Shown one piece after another: positions 1-7,956 of a DNA stretch of 57,561 nt. Made by a program: the position numbers and the translations under genes. Every line of letters begins with the position of its first letter. Position 1 is the first letter of the stretch. A model generated the notes under the pieces. That model had not been told where the DNA came from, ran no database searches, and saw only the letters and a list, made by a program, of their open reading frames with translations. The stretch covers positions 1 to 57,561 of the forward strand of contig JACKDP010000015.1 of NCBI GenBank assembly GCA_020633435.1, in the 5' to 3' direction. Source of the stretch: Myxococcales bacterium. GTDB lineage: Bacteria; Myxococcota_A; Bradymonadia; UBA7976; UBA1532.

Positions 1-125
1 ATGCCGCCGACGCCGCCGTCGGCCTGGCCGCCACCGGCCCCGCCGGCGCCGTTGCCGCCGTCATCATCGTCACAGCCAAAGGCCGCCAGGGCCGCGCAGG
101 CCACCCACACCAGACTACGTCGCAT
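1..125 (-). CDS. Lipoprotein, N-terminal part only (runs off the window)
   Basis: About 41 residues are visible from an ATG at 125, reading toward the window start; the rest lies outside. The protein begins MRRSLVWVACAALAAFGC, a short Arg-rich n-region, a hydrophobic stretch and a lipobox-like AAFGC, so it should be a lipidated envelope protein. After the Cys comes an acidic DDDD run and then a Gly-rich linker (GGNGAGGAGGG), the same style as the lipoproteins at 38636-40564, 40736-44116 and 45210-45959. Function cannot be told from this fragment. It lies 12 bases beyond the stop of the TonB-dependent receptor gene on the same strand, so the two may be co-transcribed. Confidence 0.75.
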   Translation of the reverse strand, partial: MRRSLVWVACAALAAFGCDDDDGGNGAGGAGGGQADGGVGG

Positions 126-137
126 GCTCTTCTTCCC

Positions 138-2318
138 CTAAAGCAGCTCGGGCCTCAACGTCAGGTTCACCGCCACGCCACGAGCCGGCCCGTTCACGCT
201 CGAGCCGTGGATGCGGTAAGGTTCATCGGTGAAATTCTCGAAGGAAAACGCCAGCATGAAGCGATCCTGGCGGATGCCGGCGCGGGCGTCGAAGACCCGG
301 TAGCCCGGCGTGCCGCCGAAGGGGATGCGCGCGTCGGCCTGGTCGCCGAACGACAGGCGCGTCTGCTCCGCGGCCCAGCGGCTCGCGCCGCCGAGGTACA
401 GCCCGGAGTCCGCGTGGGTCCAGGTGAGCTCCACCGTCCCGTTCAGCGGCGGGATGCGGGAGACGGGCACGCGCTCCCCCTCCTGCCCCACCACCGGCGA
501 GTCGCTCTCGCCCTCGGCCCAGGCCACCGACGCCGCGCCCCGCAGGCCATGCCAGGACCGCAGCCGCAGCGTCGCCTCGACCCCCTGGATGGTGGCCGTC
601 TCGGCGACGTTGACCAGCTGCACCGAGGCCCGGGAGGCCTTGCACTCCCGATCGCCGTCGGGGCACTCCGCCAGGCGCCGCTCCATCAGATCGCTGATTT
701 CGCTATAGAAAACGTAGCCTTCCAGGCCGACGCGGCCCAGGTCGAGGCGCAGCCCGGCCTCGTAGGTGATGGCCCGCTCGGGATCGAGGTCGGCGTTCTC
801 CACCTGGTAGCCGCGCCCCGTCGCCTGGCGCCCGGAGATGTCGTCCAGGTTCGGCGGGCGGAAGCCCTGCTCCACGGAGAGCAGCACCGTCAGGGGCGCG
901 ATGGGCCGCACCTCCAGGCCCACGTTGCCGACGAAGGCCGTCCAGCTGCGATCCACGGCGGTGGTGTCGCTGTCTTCGTCCCCGGGGACCTTCGCGGCCG
1001 CGTAGGCGGCCCGGCCGCCGATCCGCAGGCTGGCGCGCTGGCCCCACTCCAGGCGGGGGCTCAGGTAGGCCCCGCCCTGGGCGTAGGTGCTGCCGTCGAC
1101 GTACTGGCTGCGCGGCTGCTCGCGGCGGACCTGGATGCGGGTCAGCTCGACGAAGCCGGAGGAGTCCACGGCCTCCCGGGTGCCGTCGACGCCGAACCGC
1201 GCGGAGAGCCGCAGATCCTGCACCAGGCGCGTGGGCCGGGACGCCCCGACCAGGCGGCCGCCCCAGATGTCGATGCCGTCCTTCCCCACCGACAGGCTGC
1301 CCAGCGTCTCGCTGCGATCCAGGCTCCGCCGCTCGAACGCGCGCTGGAAGCCCGCCGCGGCGTCGACCCGGTCGAGCAGCAGCCAGCCCGGCGCCAGGGC
1401 CGTGCGCCCGTACACATGGGTGCGGTTCTGCTCGTCATAGGTCAGGCACTCCCGCAGATCGGCCTCGGGCGGCGGGCACTGGTCGGTGCGGGGCGCGTCG
1501 GACTGCCGGTAGACGTAGGCCGCCAGCGTCGCGTGGGCCTCGTCGGAGAAGCGGTGCACCAGGCGGGCGTCGGCCGTCCACTCGTCGAAGCCGGTGCCCA
1601 TCATGGTGCGCTCGTTCTCCTCGAACGTCGGCACCTGCTTCTGGCGCAGGGCCACGCCGATCTCGTCCTGGGAGAGCAGGTGCCCCACGTCGCCCGAGGC
1701 CTCCAGCGGCCCCGCCGAGCGGGCGCCCACGCCCAGCAGCACCCCCGTCTGCCGGCCGAGCTGCACGTCGAGCTGCAGCCGCCCGCCGAGCTGGTCGTCC
1801 TGGGTGACGTAGCGCACGGCGGCCAGGGCCTCGGCGTGCAGCCCCGCGCGCGTCGGGTCGATGCGGGGATCGACGGGGGCCAGCAGGACGGCCCCCGTCA
1901 TGGCGTCCGCCCCGAACTCCACGCTGGCCGAGCCGCGCACCACGTCGATGTGATCCACCGTCCGGCTGTCGACCGTGAAGAGATACTGGTTCGGCCCCTG
2001 CCGGAAGAGCGCGTGGTTGATGCGCAGGCCGTCGAAGAGCAGCAGGGTGTTCTGCCCCGTCCGGCCGCGGATGAAGGGCGACGCCTGCCCGTGGCCGGTC
2101 TGCTGCACGTACACCCCGGGGGAGAAGCGCAGGGCGTCCGGCGTCGAGGCCACGAGCCGCTCGTCGAGCTCCTTCTTCGTCACGCGCGTGGTCGCCCGGT
2201 CGCGCGCGACGGCCTCCTCCTCGGTCTGGCCGCGCACCTCGATGGACTCGTCCGGCGTCACCGGCGGGCTCGCCAGGGCCGGCGAGGCCAGCAGTACGAT
2301 GAGGGAGAGGGGTCGCAT
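138..2318 (-). CDS. TonB-dependent outer-membrane receptor
   Basis: The 726-residue protein starts with a signal peptide (MRPLSLIVLLASPALA), followed by a plug domain at about residues 45-150 with the usual IRGR, LLLFDGLRIN and VDHIDVVRGSASVEFGADAMTGAV signatures cut into the expected order. A long beta-barrel follows, with the FRPPNLDD and ENADLDPERA motifs near residue 485, which are the counterparts of the FRAP and NPNL boxes of haem and hemoglobin receptors. The end, FENFTDEPYR followed by a terminal barrel strand, is typical. It should import a bound ligand across the outer membrane using TonB energy. The boxes make a haem or metallophore ligand possible but do not prove it. No TonB or ABC partner gene is adjacent. 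It is divergent from the PepSY-like lipoprotein gene. Confidence 0.93.
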   Translation of the reverse strand: MRPLSLIVLLASPALASPPVTPDESIEVRGQTEEEAVARDRATTRVTKKELDERLVASTPDALRFSPGVYVQQTGHGQASPFIRGRTGQNTLLLFDGLRINHALFRQGPNQYLFTVDSRTVDHIDVVRGSASVEFGADAMTGAVLLAPVDPRIDPTRAGLHAEALAAVRYVTQDDQLGGRLQLDVQLGRQTGVLLGVGARSAGPLEASGDVGHLLSQDEIGVALRQKQVPTFEENERTMMGTGFDEWTADARLVHRFSDEAHATLAAYVYRQSDAPRTDQCPPPEADLRECLTYDEQNRTHVYGRTALAPGWLLLDRVDAAAGFQRAFERRSLDRSETLGSLSVGKDGIDIWGGRLVGASRPTRLVQDLRLSARFGVDGTREAVDSSGFVELTRIQVRREQPRSQYVDGSTYAQGGAYLSPRLEWGQRASLRIGGRAAYAAAKVPGDEDSDTTAVDRSWTAFVGNVGLEVRPIAPLTVLLSVEQGFRPPNLDDISGRQATGRGYQVENADLDPERAITYEAGLRLDLGRVGLEGYVFYSEISDLMERRLAECPDGDRECKASRASVQLVNVAETATIQGVEATLRLRSWHGLRGAASVAWAEGESDSPVVGQEGERVPVSRIPPLNGTVELTWTHADSGLYLGGASRWAAEQTRLSFGDQADARIPFGGTPGYRVFDARAGIRQDRFMLAFSFENFTDEPYRIHGSSVNGPARGVAVNLTLRPELL

Positions 2319-2386
2319 TACGACCGTTGTAAAGAGATCGCCCGGATCAGGGGCATCCGAAAAAACACGGACCGCAGTTCCACGGG

Positions 2387-2416
2387 TCGACCCTGGCCAG
2401 CCCGGTGGTCTAGCTT
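2387..2416 (+). promoter_or_regulatory. Putative promoter of a leaderless gene
   Basis: TCGACC at 2387-2392, an 18-base spacer, and TAGCTT at 2411-2416. The ATG of the lipoprotein gene follows after only 6 bases and there is no Shine-Dalgarno sequence, so transcription would start at or next to the start codon. The same arrangement is seen before 11084, 19879 and 34300. Identified by eye only. Confidence 0.4.
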
Positions 2417-2422
2417 GGTGCC

Positions 2423-3016
2423 ATGGATGTCCTCAAGCTGTTGCCCGCCGCCGCCCTGCTCGCCGCCTGTGGCGGCCCCCCGACCGGTCAGGTGAACCCC
2501 GCCTGGGGGGACACCGCCGTCGCCGCCGAGGGGACGACCGAGCTGCGCGTGTACCTCGGCCCCGCCGGCACCGTCCGCGGCCTGGCCGTCTACCACGGCG
2601 ATCGCGGCCGGATCCCCCCCGCCGTCCTCGCCCGCGGCGACGCCGTCTTCCCCGGCAAGTCCGCGATCTCCTTCGAGTCGGAGTGGCACGCCATCGGGCC
2701 CGTCTTCGAGGTGGAGTACGACCTGGGGGACGGCCAGCACGGCGAGATCGCCGCCACCGCGGACGGCACCCTGCTCTACACGGAGCGGACGCTGCCGATC
2801 GACGCGGTGCCCGCCTCGCTCCAGCAGGCGGCCCTGGCCCGGGTCGGGGGGGGCGAGATCGTGAGCGCCGAGACGAAGGCGAGCGCCGGGCAGACCGCCA
2901 CCGAGCTCAAGGTGAAGCACGGCGACCGGACGCATGTGGTCTCCCTCGCCGACGATGGTCGGGTGCTCTGGCATGCCGTCCGCTTCATGGCGCAGGTCGA
3001 GGTGCCCGTGCCCTGA
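2423..3016 (+). CDS. PepSY-like lipoprotein
   Basis: The 197-residue product starts MDVLKLLPAAALLAACGG, a lipoprotein signal with lipobox LAAC. The body contains two related segments of a PepSY-like pattern: one around residues 85-130 (a beta-rich FEVEYDLGDGQHGEIAATADG block) and a second after VPASLQQAALARVGGGEIV, with TELKVKHGDRTHVVSLADDG. PepSY-like periplasmic or lipid-anchored domains are thought to bind or inhibit partner proteins, but the partner is not evident. Start choice rests on the signal peptide and the promoter 6 bases upstream. Divergent from the TonB receptor gene across about 100 bases, so both could be regulated from the same region. Confidence 0.75.
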   Translation: MDVLKLLPAAALLAACGGPPTGQVNPAWGDTAVAAEGTTELRVYLGPAGTVRGLAVYHGDRGRIPPAVLARGDAVFPGKSAISFESEWHAIGPVFEVEYDLGDGQHGEIAATADGTLLYTERTLPIDAVPASLQQAALARVGGGEIVSAETKASAGQTATELKVKHGDRTHVVSLADDGRVLWHAVRFMAQVEVPVP

Positions 3017-3028
3017 CCGGCGCGCCCG

Positions 3029-4291
3029 TCAGGGCGTGGGGAGCTTCGCCTTCTGGGCGGCGTACCAGGTCTTCGCCCGGGTCACCAGCTCGTCGCGGCT
3101 GGCGGCCGTGACGCCCCCCTTGAAGTCGAAGGCGTGCTTCGTGGCCCCCCGCAAGGCGTTGAGGGCCACCGCGTCGAGGGTGCGGCCCCCCGCCAGCAGC
3201 AGCTCCACCTGGCCCGGCTGCCCGTCGAGGGCGGTGAAGCCCCCCAGCACATGCACCACGCTGTCGGTCTGCTCGACCAGGGGCACGATGCCGTGGGCGG
3301 CGGCCTTGTAGCCCAGGCGGCCCAGGGCCTCGGCGCTGGCGCCGCGGACGTAGGCGTTGGGGTGCGTCAGCCCGGGCAGGATGGCCTTCGCCGCCGCCTC
3401 GACCTCGGCCGGCAGCACCGTCGCCGCCAGCAGCAGCGTCGCCGGGCCCCGCACGCCGGGCTCCTCGTGGTTCAGGCGGGCCTCGGCCGCCGCCTTGAGC
3501 GCGGCGCGCTGGGCGAGGCCGGGGAAGGCCGCCTTGGCGAGCTGCTCGAGGACGACCGCCTGCACATACGGCTCCTCCGCCGAGAGTGCCGCCATCATGG
3601 CGTCCACGACGCGAAGCTGGGCGTTGCCCTTGGCGGGCTTCGCGAGCTGGAAGTCGCGCACGTTGATCAGGAGCTCCGCCGCGGCCACGCGGTCGGCCGG
3701 GGAGCCCGTCTGCAGCAGCGCCAGCACCGCGGTGAGGGTGGCCTCGTCGGGCACCTCCTCGCCGACGAGCAGGCGGGCGGCGGTCAGGGCCGCGCCGCGG
3801 ACCTGGGCGTTCTTCGAGACCAGGCGGTCCCGGACGACGGCGCGGAAGTCGTCATCGACCACCTTGGCGTCGCCGCGACCGACGCGCCGCCATGTGCGGG
3901 CCATGCCCTCCAGGCCCGCCGCCACGACGGGCCCCCGCGGGTGGCGCGCCGCCAGCTCCAGGAAGATGGCGCCGTAGTCCGGGGAGCGCGTCGCCAGGCG
4001 GTTGAGCCGGTTGGCCAGGATGTCGGACACCAGCCGGTCGGCCGTGTCGCGCTGCTGATCGGAGAGCGTGGCGCCGATCTCGACGGGCGCGATGGGCGCC
4101 TCGGTGACGGGCGCGGCCGGCGGCGCGGTGGGGGGCGCCTCCGCGGTCGTCTCGGGGGCCGCCGTCGGCTCGGCCGCGGCCACGGTGGGCGGCGCGGCCG
4201 TCGGCGTGGGCGCCGGGGCGCCATTGCTGCACGCCTGCAGCCCGAAGGTCGCGGAAACAAAGGGCAAAATGAGATACTTCCGACGTCGCAC
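3029..4291 (-). CDS. HEAT-repeat lipoprotein
   Basis: A 420-residue protein from a GTG start preceded by GGGGAGGAG. The N-terminus (MRRRKYLILPFVSATFGLQAC) is a lipoprotein signal. Residues about 22-75 are a Pro/Ala/Thr/Glu-rich linker, after which helical HEAT-like repeats run to the end: blocks such as NAQVRGAALTAARLL, EPGVRGPATLLLAA and NAYVRGASAEALGRLGY recur every 35-40 residues. Such alpha-solenoids are scaffolds for protein contacts; no enzyme motif is seen. It converges with the PepSY-like gene (12-base gap). Partner and role unknown. Confidence 0.8.
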   Translation of the reverse strand: MRRRKYLILPFVSATFGLQACSNGAPAPTPTAAPPTVAAAEPTAAPETTAEAPPTAPPAAPVTEAPIAPVEIGATLSDQQRDTADRLVSDILANRLNRLATRSPDYGAIFLELAARHPRGPVVAAGLEGMARTWRRVGRGDAKVVDDDFRAVVRDRLVSKNAQVRGAALTAARLLVGEEVPDEATLTAVLALLQTGSPADRVAAAELLINVRDFQLAKPAKGNAQLRVVDAMMAALSAEEPYVQAVVLEQLAKAAFPGLAQRAALKAAAEARLNHEEPGVRGPATLLLAATVLPAEVEAAAKAILPGLTHPNAYVRGASAEALGRLGYKAAAHGIVPLVEQTDSVVHVLGGFTALDGQPGQVELLLAGGRTLDAVALNALRGATKHAFDFKGGVTAASRDELVTRAKTWYAAQKAKLPTP

Positions 4292-4473
4292 GCGCGCTCC
4301 TCCCCTGTCCGGCTCCCGCGCAGAGTGCGGCGCCCCTGCCGGAGTGTCAATCCAGTGGCCCGGCCGCGGGGCGTCGCCGGGCGTCGCTGCCGATGGTACC
4401 GCGCGCCGATCCGCACTATCCTGCGCGCGACGGGGCGGCCTCGGGCCGGCCCCAGGAGACCGAGGAGGAGTCC

Positions 4474-5091
4474 ATGGGCAAGGTGCTGATCATCGTGGTG
4501 GGGCTCGCCGCCGTCGGCGCGCTGGCCTGGGCGCTGATGTCGCCGTCGGGGAGCGGCACCGCCCCCGCGGCCGCGCCCGCGTCCACCGCCGCCGCCGCCG
4601 CGCCCTCGGCGGCCCGGGACAAGGCACCCGAGCCCGACGACGCCCCCACGGCCCCCGTCCGGCGGCCCCCCCCGGTGGTCCACGGCGCCCTGCCCCCGCG
4701 CCCCATCCAGGTCGGTGGCGGCGCCGCCCCGGCGGCCGCGATGGACGGCGCCCCGCCCGAGGCCCCGAAGATGCCGTCCGCGGCCCTGACCGACGTGCAG
4801 TCCACGGTCCGCGCCTACCACGGCAACCTCCCGCGCAGCGGCAAGATCCCCGCCCGGATCACCCTCGACGAGGTGCTGCCGCCCGACGTCATCCGGCAGA
4901 TCGGCGCCACCGGCTCCGCGAAGCTGGTCATGCTGGGCACCTGGAACGCCGACGACGAGCGGGCGTTCACGGACGTGCTGGCCATGGAGGGCCGCTACCA
5001 GGAGATGCTCGGCGTCTCCTGGCTCGACGACCAGGGTGTCGAGCAGCGCAACTACGTCCAGCTCACCGTGCCCGCCCAGCCCGCCGAGTAG
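4474..5091 (+). CDS. Single-span membrane protein of unknown function
   Basis: The ATG at 4474 is preceded by GAGGAGGAG. The 205-residue product starts MGKVLIIVVGLAAVGALAWA, one uncleaved transmembrane helix without a lipobox, followed by a long Ala/Pro linker (about residues 28-100) and a small C-terminal domain (about 105-205, from VQSTVRAYHGNLPRSGKIPA to the NYVQLTVPA region) that should be periplasmic. I do not recognise the domain. A 180-base non-coding stretch precedes it, divergent from the HEAT lipoprotein; it contains a TATCCT hexamer near 4431 but no convincing -35. Confidence 0.7.
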   Translation: MGKVLIIVVGLAAVGALAWALMSPSGSGTAPAAAPASTAAAAAPSAARDKAPEPDDAPTAPVRRPPPVVHGALPPRPIQVGGGAAPAAAMDGAPPEAPKMPSAALTDVQSTVRAYHGNLPRSGKIPARITLDEVLPPDVIRQIGATGSAKLVMLGTWNADDERAFTDVLAMEGRYQEMLGVSWLDDQGVEQRNYVQLTVPAQPAE

Positions 5092-5141
5092 CCCCCTGGC
5101 CGCCCTGCGACCTTTTGCCACCCCAGGGCGTCCCTCTTGCC

Positions 5142-5155
5142 GCACCCCCGGGTGC
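5142..5155. promoter_or_regulatory. Inverted repeat upstream of the MerR-type regulator
   Basis: GCACCC-CC-GGGTGC, a perfect 6-base dyad 30 bases before the preferred start of the MerR gene. An imperfect dyad, AGGG-CGT-CCCT, lies just upstream near 5125-5135. Either could be an operator for the regulator it precedes. No clear -35/-10 pair was found, so the assignment is tentative. Confidence 0.25.
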
Positions 5156-5184
5156 GCCGCGGCTGCCGCGGACGGGAGGAGCCC

Positions 5185-5664
5185 TTGACCGACCCTGAGC
5201 TGATGCGCATCGGCGACCTCGCCGAGCTGACCGGCAAGACCGTCCGGGCCCTGCACCTGTACGAGGAGCGCGGCCTGTTGAGCCCCGCGGCGCGCAGCCA
5301 GGGCGGCTTTCGGCTGTATGACGCCGAGAACGTCCGGCGCATCCGCTACATCGATGGCCTGCAGCGCATCGGCTACAAGCTCGAGGAGATCGGCGGCCTC
5401 CTGGGCGACTGGGTGGCCGGCAGCTCCCCGCGCGGGGCCATGGCCCGCATCGAGGCGGCCTACCAGCAGCGGCTCGCCGAGGTGCGGGCCAGCATCCAGG
5501 AGCTCAAGGCCCTGGAGGTCGAGCTGGAGGAGAGCCTGGGCTTCCTGGCCGGCTGTCGCCCCTGCGACCGGGCCGGCGAGCCCGCCGCCACCTGCTGCAC
5601 CTGCAAGCGCGCCGCCGCCACGGACGCCGAGCTCATGCTCATCCGAGGGCTGACGGGGCGATGA
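5185..5664 (+). CDS. MerR-family regulator with a C-terminal cysteine cluster
   Basis: The product shows the MerR winged-helix start (MRIGDLAELTGKTVRALHLYEERGLL) followed by the RLYDAENVRRIRYIDGLQRIGYKLEEIGGLL block and a dimerisation helix. A TTG at 5185 with GGGAGGAG just upstream is the preferred start (159 aa); ATG 5203 is an alternative, and an upstream TTG at 5137 lacks a ribosome site. Near the C-terminus are Cys124, 127, 137, 138 and 140 (C-x2-C-x9-C-C-x-C). SoxR of this family holds a 2Fe-2S cluster with C-x2-C-x-C-x5-C, so a metal or Fe-S sensing role is plausible. It overlaps iscS by 4 bases (ATGA) and sits where IscR is found in classical isc operons, suggesting that it controls Fe-S assembly. 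Confidence 0.85.
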   Translation: MTDPELMRIGDLAELTGKTVRALHLYEERGLLSPAARSQGGFRLYDAENVRRIRYIDGLQRIGYKLEEIGGLLGDWVAGSSPRGAMARIEAAYQQRLAEVRASIQELKALEVELEESLGFLAGCRPCDRAGEPAATCCTCKRAAATDAELMLIRGLTGR

Positions 5665-6848
5665 AGCGCCCGATCTACCTCGATCACCTCGCCACGACGC
5701 CCTGTGACCCCCGCGTGGTGGCGGCGATGCTGCCGTACCTGACGGAGCACTTCGGCAACGCCGGCAGCCGCACGCACCAGTATGGCTGGGCGGCCGACGA
5801 GGCCGTGAAGCTGGCTCGCGAGCACGTCGCGGCCGTCCTGGGGGCCCAGCCCCGCGAGATCATCTTCACGAGCGGCGCCACCGAGGCCAGCAACCTGGCC
5901 ATCAAGGGCGTGGCCGAGGCCTGCGTGGCCCGCGGGCGGCACGTCATCACCCAGGTCACCGAGCACCACGCCGTGCTGGGCCCCATGGAAATCCTTGAAA
6001 AGCATGGGTTTTCCGTGACGCGGCTGCCCGTGGACGCCGAGGGGCGCGTCGATCCGGCGGCGGTGGAGGCCGCCCTGCGGCCCGACACCATCCTCGTGTC
6101 GCTCATGCTGGCGAACAACGAGATCGGCACGGTGCAGCCCGTCGCCGAGGTGGCCGCCCTGTGTCGGGCCCGCGACGTGCGCGTCCACACGGACGCCGCC
6201 CAGGCCGTCGGCAAGATCCCCGTCGACGTGCACGCCCTGGGGGTCGACCTGCTCTCGCTGTCCGGCCACAAGATCTACGGCCCCAAGGGCATCGGCGCCC
6301 TGTACGTCCGCCATGGCCAGCCCCGCGTGCCCCTCGTGGCCCAGGTGCACGGCGGCTCCCAGGAGCGTGGCCTGCGCGCCGGCACCCTGCCGGTGCACCA
6401 GATCGTGGGCTTCGGCGAGGCCATGCGCCTGGCCGGCGATCTGCTCGCCGACGAGGGCCCGCGGCTGGCGCACCTGCGCGACGTGCTGCAGGCCGGCATC
6501 CTGGCGGGCCTCGACGGCGTCTACGTCAACGGCCCGGCGGAGGGCCGGCTGCCCGGGGCGCTGAGCCTCAGCTTCGACGGGGTGGATGGCCAGGGGCTCA
6601 TCACCGCCCTGCGGGAGCTGGCGCTGTCGTCGGGCTCGGCCTGCATGTCCGACCCGCCCACGCCGAGCCATGTGCTCGCCGCCATTGGCCGCTCGCCCGC
6701 GCTCGTGCACGCGAGCCTGCGGTTCGGCCTGGGCCGGGGCACGACCGCCGCGGACGTGGACGCCGCCGTCACCTGCGTCGTCGACGGCGTACGGTCCCTG
6801 CGGGCGCGACGCGCGGGCGTTCACCCGCCGGCCGGGATTATGCGATGA
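5661..6848 (+). CDS. iscS: Cysteine desulfurase (IscS/NifS type)
   Basis: A 395-residue class V aminotransferase-fold enzyme that takes sulfur from L-cysteine for Fe-S assembly. Visible features are the MKRPIYLDHLATTP opening, FTSGATEASNLAIKG for the cofactor phosphate, the TEHHAV histidine that stacks on PLP, HTDAAQAVGK, the PLP lysine K204 in SGHKIYGPKG, and the catalytic Cys328 in SSGSACMSDPPTPSHVL. The loop carrying the Cys is close to the IscS consensus but has MSDPP where many have TSASL. It starts inside the end of the MerR gene (ATGA), so the two are translationally coupled. NifS and IscS cannot be separated by sequence alone; the neighbours favour an isc role. Confidence 0.95.
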   Translation: MKRPIYLDHLATTPCDPRVVAAMLPYLTEHFGNAGSRTHQYGWAADEAVKLAREHVAAVLGAQPREIIFTSGATEASNLAIKGVAEACVARGRHVITQVTEHHAVLGPMEILEKHGFSVTRLPVDAEGRVDPAAVEAALRPDTILVSLMLANNEIGTVQPVAEVAALCRARDVRVHTDAAQAVGKIPVDVHALGVDLLSLSGHKIYGPKGIGALYVRHGQPRVPLVAQVHGGSQERGLRAGTLPVHQIVGFGEAMRLAGDLLADEGPRLAHLRDVLQAGILAGLDGVYVNGPAEGRLPGALSLSFDGVDGQGLITALRELALSSGSACMSDPPTPSHVLAAIGRSPALVHASLRFGLGRGTTAADVDAAVTCVVDGVRSLRARRAGVHPPAGIMR

Positions 6849-6891
6849 TGACCGCCTGGAGTTCGGGTCATGGACCCGGGAGGATGCCTGA

Positions 6892-7215
6892 ATGCTCACC
6901 TTGACCGAGACCGCCGCCGTGAAGATCAAGGAGCTCATCGCCAAGCGCCCGCACCAGACGGACGGCCTGCGCGTGGGCGTCCGCGGGGGCGGCTGCTCCG
7001 GCTTCACCTACTTCCTCGAGTTCGCCGAGGAGCCCGGCAAGGACGACCGCGCCATCGAGTGCGACGGCGTCAGCCTGTTCGTGGATCGCAAGAGCTTCCT
7101 GTACCTCATGGGCACGGAGATCGACTTCGTGGATGGGCTCGCGGGCGCGGGGTTCAAGTTCAACAACCCCAACGCCCGCCGCACCTGCGGATGCGGGGAG
7201 AGCTTCTCGGTCTAG
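6892..7215 (+). CDS. iscA: A-type Fe-S carrier (IscA/ErpA family)
   Basis: A 107-residue HesB/IscA-family protein that carries Fe-S clusters or iron to target enzymes. The three invariant cysteines are Cys35 in GGGCSGF and Cys99 and Cys101 in TCGCGESF. NPNARRTCGCGESFSV is the standard family end. Length matches the family (about 107). GGGAGG precedes the ATG. It follows iscS by 43 bases. In canonical operons iscU lies between iscS and iscA; here there is no room for it. IscA versus ErpA cannot be decided from the sequence. Confidence 0.93.
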   Translation: MLTLTETAAVKIKELIAKRPHQTDGLRVGVRGGGCSGFTYFLEFAEEPGKDDRAIECDGVSLFVDRKSFLYLMGTEIDFVDGLAGAGFKFNNPNARRTCGCGESFSV

Positions 7216-7320
7216 CGGCCCGCGCGGTGACCAGGCCGGGCGCTCCGGCCGCGCGCGACCGGCGCGCCCCCGCGGGCGGCGCCGGCCACCTGCCCATGGG
7301 CCGACACGAAGGATGGCGAG

Positions 7321-7956
7321 ATGACCGCGGACGACGCCGGCTCCGGGCGTTGCTGGCAGTGCGAGGCGCCGCTGGGCCCCGACGCGATCTGCGGCACCTG
7401 CGGGGTCGTGCAGCCCCCCGATCCGACTCAGGATCCGTTCACGCGCCTGGGCTTCCCCCGCAGCCTCGCCCTCACCGGCCATGACATCCGCGGCCGGCGG
7501 CTGGCCCTGTTGCTGCGCCTGCACCCCGACCGCTTCGTCGCGCACCACCAGGCCGCGCGCCAGCACGCCCTCGGCCACGCCGTCGCCATCAACGACGCCG
7601 CCCGCGCCCTCTTCGACCCGGTGGCGCGCATCCAGGTCCTGCTGGGGCTGCTCGGCCTCCCCACCGACGTGCCGCCCCCGGACGCCCGCACGCGCCGCCA
7701 GGTAGACGAGTTCTGGCAGGGCATCGCCGAGCTGGCCGGCGTGGACGCCCACGGCGAGCGGGGCGCCCTGGCCCGCGACGTGGGCGCGCGGTTCCAGCGG
7801 GGCTACGACGCCCTCGCCGCGGCCCTCGCCGCCGAGCCCGTCGACGCCGCCCACGCCCGGGCGCTGCTGGGCGAGGTCGCCGCCTTCCGCGAGCTGCTCC
7901 TGGCCCTGGAGGCCCTCGACACCACGCCCGACCGGCTCGGGAGGCGCCGCACATGA
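7321..7956 (+). CDS. hscB: HscB-like J-domain co-chaperone with zinc-finger N-terminus
   Basis: A 211-residue protein resembling HscB/Hsc20, the J-protein that delivers the scaffold IscU to HscA. Residues 11-27 have C-W-Q-C and C-G-T-C pairs (Cys11, 14, 24, 27), a zinc ribbon of the kind found in mitochondrial HSCB and some bacterial relatives. The J domain holds the HPD motif at about residue 66 (LHPDRF). The C-terminal half (about 115-205) is the acidic three-helix domain that would bind IscU. The 105-base gap after iscA has no gene. Its stop overlaps the start of the HscA-like gene by 4 bases. Confidence 0.85.
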   Translation: MTADDAGSGRCWQCEAPLGPDAICGTCGVVQPPDPTQDPFTRLGFPRSLALTGHDIRGRRLALLLRLHPDRFVAHHQAARQHALGHAVAINDAARALFDPVARIQVLLGLLGLPTDVPPPDARTRRQVDEFWQGIAELAGVDAHGERGALARDVGARFQRGYDALAAALAAEPVDAAHARALLGEVAAFRELLLALEALDTTPDRLGRRRT